From the NCBI GenBank assembly GCA_002395135.1, contig DGWC01000012.1, positions 1-7,014 on the forward strand: a stretch of DNA of 7,014 nucleotides, given 5' to 3'. Positions 1 through 5,424 of this stretch are shown piece by piece. The notes beneath the pieces are model-generated. The model was not told the DNA's origin and ran no database searches. It saw only the letters and a list, made by a program, of their open reading frames with translations. The position numbers were made by a program, and so were the translations under genes. This DNA is from Prevotella sp. UBA4268. Lineage in GTDB: Bacteria > Bacteroidota > Bacteroidia > Bacteroidales > Bacteroidaceae. Position 1 is the stretch's first letter. Each line of letters starts with the position of its first letter.

Positions 1-735
1 GTCATCAACTGCTACAAGGCCGGTGCCTGCGAGGTACATCTGCATACACGCGACCTGAAGGGCAATCCGACGTTCGAACTGGATGTCTTCAGCGATACCA
101 TCCGCCGCATCCGCGAACAGTCGGACATGATTATCCAGAGTTCCACGGGTGGACTTTCCTCCCTCTCGCTTGAACAGCGTTGCGTCTGTCTGAATGTTCC
201 CGAGGTGGAAGTGGCTTCGCTGAATCTGGGTTCTGTAAACTTCGGCGAGACTGTCTATGTGAATACCATGCCCGAACTCCGCTATTGGGCCCGTCGGTTG
301 GATGAGACCAACACGATTCCCGAGATGGAATTCTTCGACCTGAGCCATGTGGAAACGGCCACGCGTCTGGCCGATGAGGGCGTGCTGCATCGTCCGTTGC
401 ACTACAATTTCTGCTTGGGTCCCGGTGGTTCGAGCAATCTTGCGGCTACGGGACGCAACCTGGCTTTCCTCACGCAGGCCATGGAGCCCGGCAGCTCATG
501 GGGCATCACCCACGACTCGATGAAAGATTTCTCGTTCCTGGCTTGTGCCATTGGCATGGGGGCCTCCGTAGTTCGCGTAGGTTTTGAGGACAGTTTCTAT
601 TATGCTCCCGGCAAATTGGCCAAGACCAACGCCGAACTTGTGGAGCGTCTGGTGGAACTGATCCGCATGCTGGGCTGCGAACCGGCCACTCCCGAAGAAG
701 CCCGTCAGATGCAGGGCATTCCGTCGTTAAAGTGA
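1..735 (+). CDS. BKACE family beta-keto acid cleavage enzyme (DUF849), 5' end outside window
   Basis: The frame is open from base 1 to a TGA at 733-735, giving 244 residues without the N-terminus. The family are Zn-dependent TIM-barrel enzymes that condense a beta-keto acid with acetyl-CoA to give acetoacetate and a new CoA thioester; Kce of lysine fermentation is the model. Visible signatures are VHLHTRD (His13 and His15 of the fragment, matching Kce Zn ligands His46/His48), IQSSTGG (residues 45-51), and VRVGFED (Arg192, Glu196, Asp197, matching Kce Arg226/Glu230/Asp231). The constant offset of about 34 says roughly 34 residues are missing upstream. The tail, with TNAELVERLVELI and ATPEEARQM, is also typical. 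The kinase gene follows after 17 bases, so the two are probably one operon. The substrate cannot be read from the sequence: BKACE members act on many different beta-keto acids, so the common database name (3-keto-5-aminohexanoate cleavage) should not be taken literally. Confidence 0.93.
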   Translation, partial: VINCYKAGACEVHLHTRDLKGNPTFELDVFSDTIRRIREQSDMIIQSSTGGLSSLSLEQRCVCLNVPEVEVASLNLGSVNFGETVYVNTMPELRYWARRLDETNTIPEMEFFDLSHVETATRLADEGVLHRPLHYNFCLGPGGSSNLAATGRNLAFLTQAMEPGSSWGITHDSMKDFSFLACAIGMGASVVRVGFEDSFYYAPGKLAKTNAELVERLVELIRMLGCEPATPEEARQMQGIPSLK

Positions 736-768
736 AGAATGAAGAGTGAAGAATGAAGAGTGAAGAAT
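734..768. repeat. Heptamer tandem repeat GAAGAAT/GAAGAGT across a gene junction
   Basis: Five 7-base units alternate GAAGAAT, GAAGAGT, GAAGAAT, GAAGAGT, GAAGAAT, which is 2.5 copies of a 14-base unit without mismatch. The array begins inside the TGA stop of the BKACE gene and runs past the kinase start at 753, so it supplies the whole spacer, any ribosome-binding purines (GAAGAG) and the first five kinase codons. It contains two ATGs in different frames (739 and 753). Similar purine arrays are, from memory, common between genes in Prevotella and Bacteroides. Confidence 0.85.
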
Positions 769-1970
769 CTTTTCGCCTGGTCATCCTCGACGATGACCCC
801 ACAGGCATTCAGACCGTTCACGGCTGTCTGCTGATTACCCAATGGGATGCGGCTACCGTTAGGATGGCCCTGCAGCACGAGCAGCCTTTCTTCTATATGC
901 TCACCAATACCCGGGCCATGACGCGCGAAGAGGCTGCTCGCGTGGTGCGTTCGGCCATGGAAACGGTGCTGGAAGTAAACCGCGAACTGGGTTATCGGCT
1001 CATTTTCATCAGCCGTAGCGACTCCTGTCTGCGCGGCCATTTCCCGTTGGAAACCGATGTGATGCGTCAGGTGCTTCGGGAGTATGGCGTGGAGGTCTGG
1101 CCCCGTGTACCTTTCTGCCCGGCGCTTATCGAGGCAGGTCGCGTCACCATCGATGGTGTTCATTACATGAAAGACGGCGAACGGTTGATTCCCGTTTCCG
1201 AAACGGAGTTTGCGCGCGATAATGTGTTTGCCTACCACACCTCCGTGCTCAGCGATTATATCCGTGAGAAAGGGGCCGATCCCGCAGAGTATCAGATTGT
1301 GAATGCTGCCACCTATGAAGAGCTGTATGCCTTTGCCGACAGCCTTTATCATGACATCAAGGATTTCTCGGGAGCCGTGGTCATCCGCAGCAGTTCATCG
1401 CTGCCCAAAGCCATGAGCGGTATCGGCGACAAGCCGTTGCTCGACCGGAGTATGCTGAAACACGATGGCGTGGGTTGTTTCATCGTGGGTTCCCATGTCC
1501 AGAAGACCACCCGCCAGTTGAATGCCCTCCTTTCGGCAGAGGGAGTGGCCGGAATTGAAGTGGATGTGGAGCGTGTGCTCCGCGATGGTGAAGCGTTGAC
1601 GCAGGAAATGCTTTCGGCGATGAAGGATAGGGCAGGAGAGGGGCTTACCCCCGTGGTCTATACCTCGCGCCGTGAAGTTCGCCTCAATGATGCCGATGAG
1701 CGTCAGCATTTAGGTCAGCGCATCTCCGATTCTCTTGTTTCGCTGGTGGCCCGTCTGCCTTTCGTCCCTTCATATCTGGTGGCCAAGGGCGGCATCACTT
1801 CCAATGACATTCTCACCCAGGGACTGGCCCTGAAGTCAGCCGTGGTGTTGGGGCAGATTGTTCCCAATGTTCCCTGTGTGATGACCACTCATTTCCCCTA
1901 CATCATCTTCCCCGGCAATGTGGGCGGCGATGATTCCCTCCGCGAAGTGTATGAGAAATTGAGAAAATGA
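753..1970 (+). CDS. Four-carbon acid sugar kinase family protein (DUF1537)
   Basis: This 405-residue protein belongs to the family of ATP-dependent kinases that phosphorylate four-carbon sugar acids such as threonate and erythronate (OtnK/DtnK-type); its exact substrate is unknown. Near the N-terminus LDDDPTGIQT (residues 12-21) is the substrate-domain signature, and SRSDSCLRGHFPLE (87-100) corresponds to the family's K-x-D-S-T-L-R-G motif. The C-terminal nucleotide domain starts around GSHVQKTTRQL (246-256) and carries AKGGITSNDI (344-353) and the glycine-rich PGNVGGDDSL (387-396). Length is normal for a complete two-domain member. ATG 753 is chosen because the motif follows 12 codons later and the preceding in-frame sequence is repeat DNA. 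It lies 17 bases after the BKACE stop, so the two genes are probably co-transcribed. Oddly, its first five codons (MKSEE) and last codons (EKLRK) are encoded by short tandem repeats, so both termini may be variable and unimportant for catalysis. Cytoplasmic; no signal peptide or membrane segment. Confidence 0.9.
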   Translation: MKSEESFRLVILDDDPTGIQTVHGCLLITQWDAATVRMALQHEQPFFYMLTNTRAMTREEAARVVRSAMETVLEVNRELGYRLIFISRSDSCLRGHFPLETDVMRQVLREYGVEVWPRVPFCPALIEAGRVTIDGVHYMKDGERLIPVSETEFARDNVFAYHTSVLSDYIREKGADPAEYQIVNAATYEELYAFADSLYHDIKDFSGAVVIRSSSSLPKAMSGIGDKPLLDRSMLKHDGVGCFIVGSHVQKTTRQLNALLSAEGVAGIEVDVERVLRDGEALTQEMLSAMKDRAGEGLTPVVYTSRREVRLNDADERQHLGQRISDSLVSLVARLPFVPSYLVAKGGITSNDILTQGLALKSAVVLGQIVPNVPCVMTTHFPYIIFPGNVGGDDSLREVYEKLRK

Positions 1971-2016
1971 GACATGTAGAAAATGAGAGAATGAGAAAAT
2001 GAGAAAATGAGAAATT
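1953..2016. repeat. Octamer tandem repeat (consensus GAGAAAAT), eight units
   Basis: Eight consecutive 8-base units can be read: gagaaatt, gagaaaat, gagacatg, tagaaaat, gagagaat, gagaaaat, gagaaaat, gagaaatt. The array begins within the last codons of the kinase gene, creates its TGA stop at 1968-1970 across a unit junction, and continues 46 bases into the spacer. Every AAT/GAG junction yields ATGA. It resembles the purine array upstream of the same gene in composition but not in unit length. Confidence 0.8.
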
Positions 2017-2019
2017 AAT

Positions 2020-2059
2020 CCACCACTTCTCCCTCCCTAAACAGGGAGGGCCGGGGTGG
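2020..2059. repeat. GC-rich palindrome between convergent genes (REP-like; possible bidirectional terminator)
   Basis: A perfect 8-bp stem CCCTCCCT / AGGGAGGG (2031-2038 and 2043-2050) closes an AAAC loop. An outer 5-bp stem CCACC / GGTGG (2020-2024 and 2055-2059) flanks it. It lies between the kinase stop at 1970 and the aldo/keto reductase stop at 2074, where both convergent transcripts need to end. Neither side has an immediate run of T, so classical intrinsic termination is not shown. The sequence resembles a dispersed palindrome I remember from Prevotella-type genomes, which would make it a repetitive element. Confidence 0.6.
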
Positions 2060-2073
2060 GTCTCTCTTTCTCT

Positions 2074-3198
2074 TTATTTCTCCAAAGTCTCCACAACCTC
2101 TTCCAGCAGGCTTATGATGGGCAGATGTTGCGGACAGGCACTTTCGCATTGTCCGCATTGCACGCAGGCCGAAGCCTTCTCGCCGCCGGGACGCCAGCCA
2201 TAGTCGTTGCGGGCCTCACTGAGTTGGCCATACATCTTATAGACGTTCATCACCGCAAAAATCTCAGGGATGTGGATGTCCATCGGACAACCGGGAGTGC
2301 AATAGTGGCAGGCCGTGCAGGCAATGCCGGCATATTGCTTTAGGGCTAGGTTGACTTCTTCCAGCACGCGCTGTTCTTCATCGCTGAGTGGCTGGAACTG
2401 ACGCATAAACGACAAGTTGTCCTCCATCTGTTCATAGTCAGACATACCGCTGAGCACCATCATCACGTTGGGCAGCGAAGCCGCATATCTGATAGCCCAT
2501 GAGGCAGGTGAAGCTTCGGGGTTGGCTTTCTTTAGGATGTCCTTCACGGCCTGTGGCGGATTGGCCAGTTTGCCACCCTTTACCGGTTCCATCACGACGA
2601 CGGGTACGCCGTGACGTGTTGCAATTTCATAGCATTGGCGGGAGCAGATCAACGGGTCTTCCCAGTCGGAATAGTTTATCTGCAACTGCACAAACTCTGC
2701 ATCGGGATGGTCGGTGAGGATTTGTTCCAGATGTTCCGGCGTGGAATGGAACGAGAAACCATAGTGGCGTATCAGTCCTTCCTGCTTCAGTTGCTTCATG
2801 TAGTCCCAGATGCCGTATTGGTCGAATTTGTCCTTGTTGCCCTCGTCGATGCCATGCAGCAGGTAAAAATCGAAATAGCCCGCTCCAGTGCGTTCGAGGC
2901 TTATCTGAATCTCGTGCTTGGCTTCCGCCTCATTCTTGCAGGCAAAATCCGAAGCGTTGAGTTTGTCGGCCAGATAATAACTCTCGCGTGGATAGCGGTC
3001 GCAGAGCGTGGCCTTCGTGGCCGCTTCCGACCCCTCGTAGATATAGGCCGTGTCGAAATACTTTCCGCCAGCCTCGATGAATGCGTCCACCATCCGTGTG
3101 GAGAGTTCCAGGTCTATCGTGTTAGTCCCTTCAATCCTGGGCAGTCGCATCATGCCGAATCCCAGTTTCATGCAGTTTTCACTCAATAATGTTTTCAT
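2074..3198 (-). CDS. Aldo/keto reductase with C-terminal ferredoxin-like domain (COG1453-type)
   Basis: This is a 374-residue predicted cytoplasmic oxidoreductase. The aldo/keto reductase barrel fills about residues 10-270, with the catalytic tetrad visible as Asp49 (YFDTAYIY), Tyr54, Lys79 (ADKL) and His115 (LLHGID). The strand motif GFSFH (147-151), the QINYSD segment (173-178) and VVMEPVKGG (201-209) are also typical. The C-terminus adds two complete CxxCxxCxxxCP clusters: Cys294/297/300/304 and Cys345/348/351/355. These predict two [4Fe-4S] clusters and thus electron exchange with a ferredoxin-type partner. Substrate is unknown; this subgroup is common in anaerobes and mostly uncharacterised. 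The start at 3196-3198 leaves a leader of roughly 30 bases from a candidate promoter at 3239-3273. It is transcribed towards the kinase gene and separated from it by repeats and a palindrome, so a functional link with that operon is not implied. Confidence 0.92.
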   Translation of the reverse strand: MKTLLSENCMKLGFGMMRLPRIEGTNTIDLELSTRMVDAFIEAGGKYFDTAYIYEGSEAATKATLCDRYPRESYYLADKLNASDFACKNEAEAKHEIQISLERTGAGYFDFYLLHGIDEGNKDKFDQYGIWDYMKQLKQEGLIRHYGFSFHSTPEHLEQILTDHPDAEFVQLQINYSDWEDPLICSRQCYEIATRHGVPVVVMEPVKGGKLANPPQAVKDILKKANPEASPASWAIRYAASLPNVMMVLSGMSDYEQMEDNLSFMRQFQPLSDEEQRVLEEVNLALKQYAGIACTACHYCTPGCPMDIHIPEIFAVMNVYKMYGQLSEARNDYGWRPGGEKASACVQCGQCESACPQHLPIISLLEEVVETLEK

Positions 3199-3238
3199 AT
3201 TAATCCGTCGCTTGTCTTCTAGTTTATAATTGATAGGG

Positions 3239-3273
3239 CAAAATTAATTAAGTGTACGTATCAGAGTTGCAAC
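3239..3273 (-). promoter_or_regulatory. Candidate Bacteroidota-type promoter of the aldo/keto reductase gene
   Basis: Read on the minus strand, TAATTTTG (3239-3246) fits the -7 consensus TAnnTTTG. GTTG (3270-3273) could serve as the -33 element, but the gap of 23 bases is longer than usual, which lowers confidence. The implied transcript start is about 30-35 bases before the ATG at 3198. Confidence 0.4.
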
Positions 3274-3309
3274 CAGACATAGTTTGCATTATTTTCTATC
3301 AGTCAAGAG

Positions 3310-3343
3310 CATGTAACAGGTGCCTGTCCCTTGTCACAACATG
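3310..3343. repeat. Short interrupted palindrome in the 3199-3355 spacer
   Basis: The inner arms ACAGG / CCTGT (3316-3320, 3323-3327) close a 2-base loop, and outer arms CATGT / ACATG (3310-3314, 3339-3343) frame a 34-base block. It lies just past the stop at 3356 of the minus-strand open stretch and before the reductase promoter, so it may be a transcript end or a dispersed element. There is no T-run. No gene was found in the rest of this 157-base spacer. Confidence 0.3.
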
Positions 3344-3355
3344 AATTCCTATATT

Positions 3356-3586
3356 CTACTCTTCTGAGAATCCCACTTCTTGACTCATCGCTGCTATCAG
3401 ATCCAATTTCGTAGATTCGCTGTAGTCCTCATCATCGACGATGCTTCTCATCACCTCTGTCAAGAGGTCACGATCAATATGCCCGGCAGCCACATGATAG
3501 CCGATGGCTTCCATTCTTTCCATAAAAGTCTTGGCCAAACAATCCAATTTGTGTGGTTTTGGTTGCGAAATCTTTTTCGTGAGCAA
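3356..3586 (-). pseudogene. Open stretch in shifted frame, probable displaced C-terminus of the adjacent DNA-binding protein gene
   Basis: A 76-codon minus-strand frame ends at TAG 3356-3358. It overlaps the 3' end of the neighbouring 125-codon gene by 113 bases, in the +1 frame. Its only early start is TTG at 3586; the first ATG lies 22 codons in and would give a 55-residue product. The residues from there (MERMEAIGYHVAAGHIDRDL, then DDEDYSESTKLDLIAAMSQE) look like genuine protein: amphipathic, acidic and ordered. By contrast the last 20 or so residues of the overlapping frame (GKNGSHRLSCGCRAY) look like out-of-frame reading. The simplest explanation is that one gene was split by an indel, or that a deletion fused the remnants of two. 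A separate small gene with a weak start is the alternative. I do not recognise the family of this tail. Confidence 0.45.
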
Positions 3587-3851
3587 AATGTAACTTCAAC
3601 TCTTTCAGTTCTTTACCTTTCCAAATTCGATAACCATTATTGCGTAGTTCCTCCTCGTTGTCCATCAGACAATTATCGATGGTACGCTTATCCACCTCAT
3701 AGAAATCGGCAGCCATCTGCTTGGTTACGTACAATACGCCGTTGAACTCCAGAGGCTTAATCTCCAAAGCCTCACGGATGCGAGGCAGAGCCACGGGATT
3801 GTTCAGTATATTCTGCCGGCTAATTTCTGATGTTGTTAAATCTTTTGCCAT
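3474..3851 (-). CDS. Predicted DNA-binding protein, probably C-terminally truncated
   Basis: The ATG at 3849-3851 lies 23 bases after the stop of the GIY-YIG/RAMA-like gene, so it is probably the second gene of that transcript. The 125-residue product has a segment, YVTKQMAADFYEVDKRTIDN (41-60), that reads like a winged-helix or MerR-like helix-turn-helix, followed by an acidic/basic helix NEEELRNNGYRIWKGKELKELK (69-90). From memory, Bacteroidota have longer proteins sharing this N-terminus (YVTKQ...VDxRTI...NEEEL..NGY...GKELKE), often called simply DNA-binding protein, near mobile or defence genes. If so, this copy stops early: after about residue 104 (TTQIGLF) the sequence becomes atypical and ends at TGA, while another coding-like stretch continues in the +1 frame. 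A regulatory role for the upstream gene is plausible, but nothing shows it. Whether the truncated product folds is unknown. Confidence 0.65.
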   Translation of the reverse strand: MAKDLTTSEISRQNILNNPVALPRIREALEIKPLEFNGVLYVTKQMAADFYEVDKRTIDNCLMDNEEELRNNGYRIWKGKELKELKLHFAHEKDFATKTTQIGLFGQDFYGKNGSHRLSCGCRAY

Positions 3852-3874
3852 AAGTTTGGATTCTGCAAATTTTA

Positions 3875-4759
3875 TTAATCAGTTGTACTATCTGCGTCTT
3901 CCTCCTGCCAGTTTTTCCGCAAATCAGATAATTTCTTGCCTTCAAACCTCCAATACTCATTGCCATTAACAGTTTTCATGTCCTTTCCACAATACTTATT
4001 TAGATAATGGAGAGCCAAAGGTGATGAACGTTTTATTTCACCTCTACACTCAAATTTATTGCCTCCGACATACTTTGCCGTAATAAGATTACCTAATTCA
4101 TCTTTAACGACGTCTCCAGAGCCATTGGATAATATAACTTCAGCACCTTCTTCTAAAATCAGATTTAGGTCAAGCATTGGTTTTCTTTTTACCATGCGCA
4201 CATTGTCATCATCCTGTGTTCCACTATTTATATCTTTATTGTTGCATTCGCAGATTTTGGCCAACATATTCACCTCATACTCATCATTTGCGAACAGTTC
4301 ATGATCATAAGATTGAACGGCATATAATATCTGAGGCCTACTTGCACCATATACAAATTCATCACCAGCAGGAATAAGAGAATTATCATTTCTTACCTCC
4401 TTGTTGATTTTCATACTATTTTCAATACTAAATATTTCCTCACAAAGTTTTCTCCTTATAAGGTTATCAATTTTCACATTCCGCACGATCCCATTTTCCC
4501 TAACTTTAGGGAAGATAAAAACATCAAAAATCTTGCAGGTAACAGGAATTCCAGTTTTTATTTCTTGTTTGATTCGTTTCATCGATTGCTCCTTTAGCAT
4601 CTCTGGCGTAACCTCATCAATATTTCCATCAAAGTCGGTCTGTCCAATTTTCACCCACTCCATAGCGTCACGGGTCAACACTTCGTTGTTTAAATACTTT
4701 TCTCCGCACTGCTCAGGACCGAAGACATAAACAATTGTAAATTCTGAATTCTTTTTCAT
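3875..4759 (-). CDS. GIY-YIG/T5orf172-like protein with RAMA/DUF4357-like C-terminal domain
   Basis: The product has 294 residues, no signal peptide and no membrane segment. Residues 8-14 (TIVYVFG) and 34-41 (EWVKIGQT) match the two core strands of the T5orf172/MUG113 branch of the GIY-YIG fold. They are followed by a helix with Arg62 (MKRIKQEI), a strand CKIFDVFIFP (75-84), a basic helix IDNLIRRKLCEEIF (97-110), and Glu134 in AGDEFVYG, a candidate for the conserved metal-binding Glu. The C-terminal 199-284 region (ILEEGAEVIL, AKYVGGNKFECRGEIKRSSPLALHYL, NGNEYWRFEGKKLSDLR) resembles RAMA or DUF4357 domains. These occur in restriction-modification and related proteins and are proposed to sense modified or foreign DNA. 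A DNA nuclease or sensor role is therefore inferred. It precedes the truncated DNA-binding gene by 23 bases and has its own promoter. Base composition is strikingly AT-rich: 4381-4440 holds 14 G/C in 60, against 38 in 60 at 1081-1140 in the kinase. This suggests horizontal origin. A tyrosine is not evident at the second GIY-YIG position, so activity is uncertain. Confidence 0.75.
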   Translation of the reverse strand: MKKNSEFTIVYVFGPEQCGEKYLNNEVLTRDAMEWVKIGQTDFDGNIDEVTPEMLKEQSMKRIKQEIKTGIPVTCKIFDVFIFPKVRENGIVRNVKIDNLIRRKLCEEIFSIENSMKINKEVRNDNSLIPAGDEFVYGASRPQILYAVQSYDHELFANDEYEVNMLAKICECNNKDINSGTQDDDNVRMVKRKPMLDLNLILEEGAEVILSNGSGDVVKDELGNLITAKYVGGNKFECRGEIKRSSPLALHYLNKYCGKDMKTVNGNEYWRFEGKKLSDLRKNWQEEDADSTTD

Positions 4760-4782
4760 ACAACCATGTTTTTATTCTTTTG

Positions 4783-4810
4783 CAAAGTTACATAAAAAAC
4801 TCCAATCAAA
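4783..4810 (-). promoter_or_regulatory. Candidate Bacteroidota-type promoter of the GIY-YIG/RAMA-like gene
   Basis: On the minus strand TAACTTTG (4783-4790) is an exact TAnnTTTG -7 element, and TTTG (4807-4810) lies 16 bases upstream as a -33 candidate, slightly closer than usual. Transcription would start near 4778, leaving a leader of about 20 bases that contains the three-codon frame ATG GTT GTA TGA, whose stop overlaps the gene's ATG at 4757-4759. No Shine-Dalgarno-like sequence is visible, as is usual in this phylum. Confidence 0.6.
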
Positions 4811-4950
4811 TGAATTTCTTACCAAGTATTTTCACTCTTTCTCTAAAAAGGTTTAGCCATTAAATACTTTATTCACACATTAGCATCACAGGAATATGTG
4901 AGGGCTAGGTTCCTTCTCCATTTCGAGGGTGTATTCACTTCGATATTTCA

Positions 4951-5118
4951 AAAGAGAAAACCGCTGAATGATTTGCTATCCCTAATTCCTGGTGATGCTC
5001 TGTCATCTGGCGGAGAATGATTATTGGCCGCTGCATAAGATCCCTCATAAACAGCTAAAACAGCATTCGTAAGTATGGCACTTCCCCCAAAAACAAAATA
5101 AAAATCAGTTTCACTCCT
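4951..5118 (-). other. Start-less 56-codon open frame in the spacer (possible gene remnant)
   Basis: Between TGA triplets at 5119-5121 and 4948-4950 the minus strand is open for 56 codons with a protein-like reading (FYFVFGGSAILTNAVLAVYE, then SPPDDRASPG and SFSGFLF) but no ATG or GTG start. Its 5' 13 bases overlap the left 85-base repeat. It may be a fragment of a lost gene or part of a dispersed non-coding repeat. I do not recognise a family with confidence. The flanking stretch 4811-4947 shows nothing else that I can support. Confidence 0.3.
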
Positions 5119-5190
5119 TCACTCGCATGAAAACCATTGGTGTTCAGGGTTATACAGGTGAAACCGCAGTTTCACTTCAGTTTCACTCTT
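5106..5190 (+). repeat. Left arm of an 85-base imperfect inverted repeat
   Basis: This block, read on the plus strand, aligns without gaps to the reverse complement of 5327-5411 with 61 of 85 positions identical by hand count. Conservation is highest over the last 30 bases (GCAGTTTCAC, TCAGTTTCACTCT) and the first 20. It contains an internal hairpin: GTGAAAC (5158-5164), loop CGCA, GTTTCAC (5169-5175). The GTGAAA/TTTCAC hexamer recurs in both arms. From memory, GTGAAACTGAGGTGAAACTGC-like strings recur in Bacteroides and Prevotella spacers. Confidence 0.8.
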
Positions 5191-5237
5191 CCCGCGGATG
5201 TCATCTCCCTATTCCTCAGTTTGCAAAAGATGCCTGA

Positions 5238-5270
5238 TTGCTGAGTGATTAGGCCCAAATCACTCGGCAA
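5238..5270. other. 13-bp stem-loop between the inverted repeat arms
   Basis: TTGCTGAGTGATT (5238-5250) pairs with AATCACTCGGCAA (5258-5270) over 13 positions with one G·T wobble, closing the 7-base loop AGGCCCA. No T-run follows on either strand, so it is not a standard intrinsic terminator. Its central position between the two 85-base arms suggests it belongs to the same element. The same interval also holds a GC-rich imperfect stem at 5291-5313 (CCATCCC GAA GGGAGG). Confidence 0.6.
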
Positions 5271-5326
5271 AAGCCTATTTATGAACCCACTCTCCCCATC
5301 CCGAAGGGAGGGATTCGTAAGTGATT

Positions 5327-5411
5327 GAGAGTGAAACTGAGGTGAAAGTGCAGTTTCACTCGTATCTTGCAGAACTTTAGGGACTTACAAGCAAGTGAAA
5401 GCGTGAAACCG
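5327..5411 (-). repeat. Right arm of the 85-base imperfect inverted repeat
   Basis: The reverse complement of this block matches 5106-5190 in an ungapped alignment (61/85). It contains GTGAAA at 5331, 5342, 5395 and 5403 and TTTCAC at 5354. GTGAAA 5342-5347 and TTTCAC 5354-5359 form the counterpart of the left arm's hairpin. Similarity stops abruptly at both ends of the block, which defines a discrete unit of about 85 bases. The arms enclose 136 bases and span 306 in all. Confidence 0.8.
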
Positions 5412-5424
5412 AAATACGCTGCTT

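Noticed and set aside
705..1352. A 215-codon minus-strand open frame opposite the kinase gene
   Set aside because: It lies antisense to a gene with clear family motifs. Its end (FTLHSSLFILHF) is the complement of the purine heptamer array, a well-known source of false ORFs.
2611..3189. A 192-codon plus-strand open frame opposite the aldo/keto reductase
   Set aside because: It mirrors the codon pattern of a reductase with a full catalytic tetrad and eight cluster cysteines; no domain is recognisable.
3199..3355. tRNA or other RNA gene in the spacer before the reductase gene
   Set aside because: No cloverleaf arms or TΨC-like consensus could be found; only a candidate promoter and a short palindrome are visible.
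3540..3590. Programmed ribosomal frameshift joining the two overlapping minus-strand frames
   Set aside because: The needed change is +1, and there is no X XXY YYZ heptamer or obvious stimulatory structure; an indel or deletion explains it more simply.
5106..5411. CRISPR-like or iteron array suggested by repeated GTGAAA/TTTCAC
   Set aside because: Repeats are short, in both orientations and irregularly spaced, with no constant-length spacers, no cas genes and no replication gene nearby.
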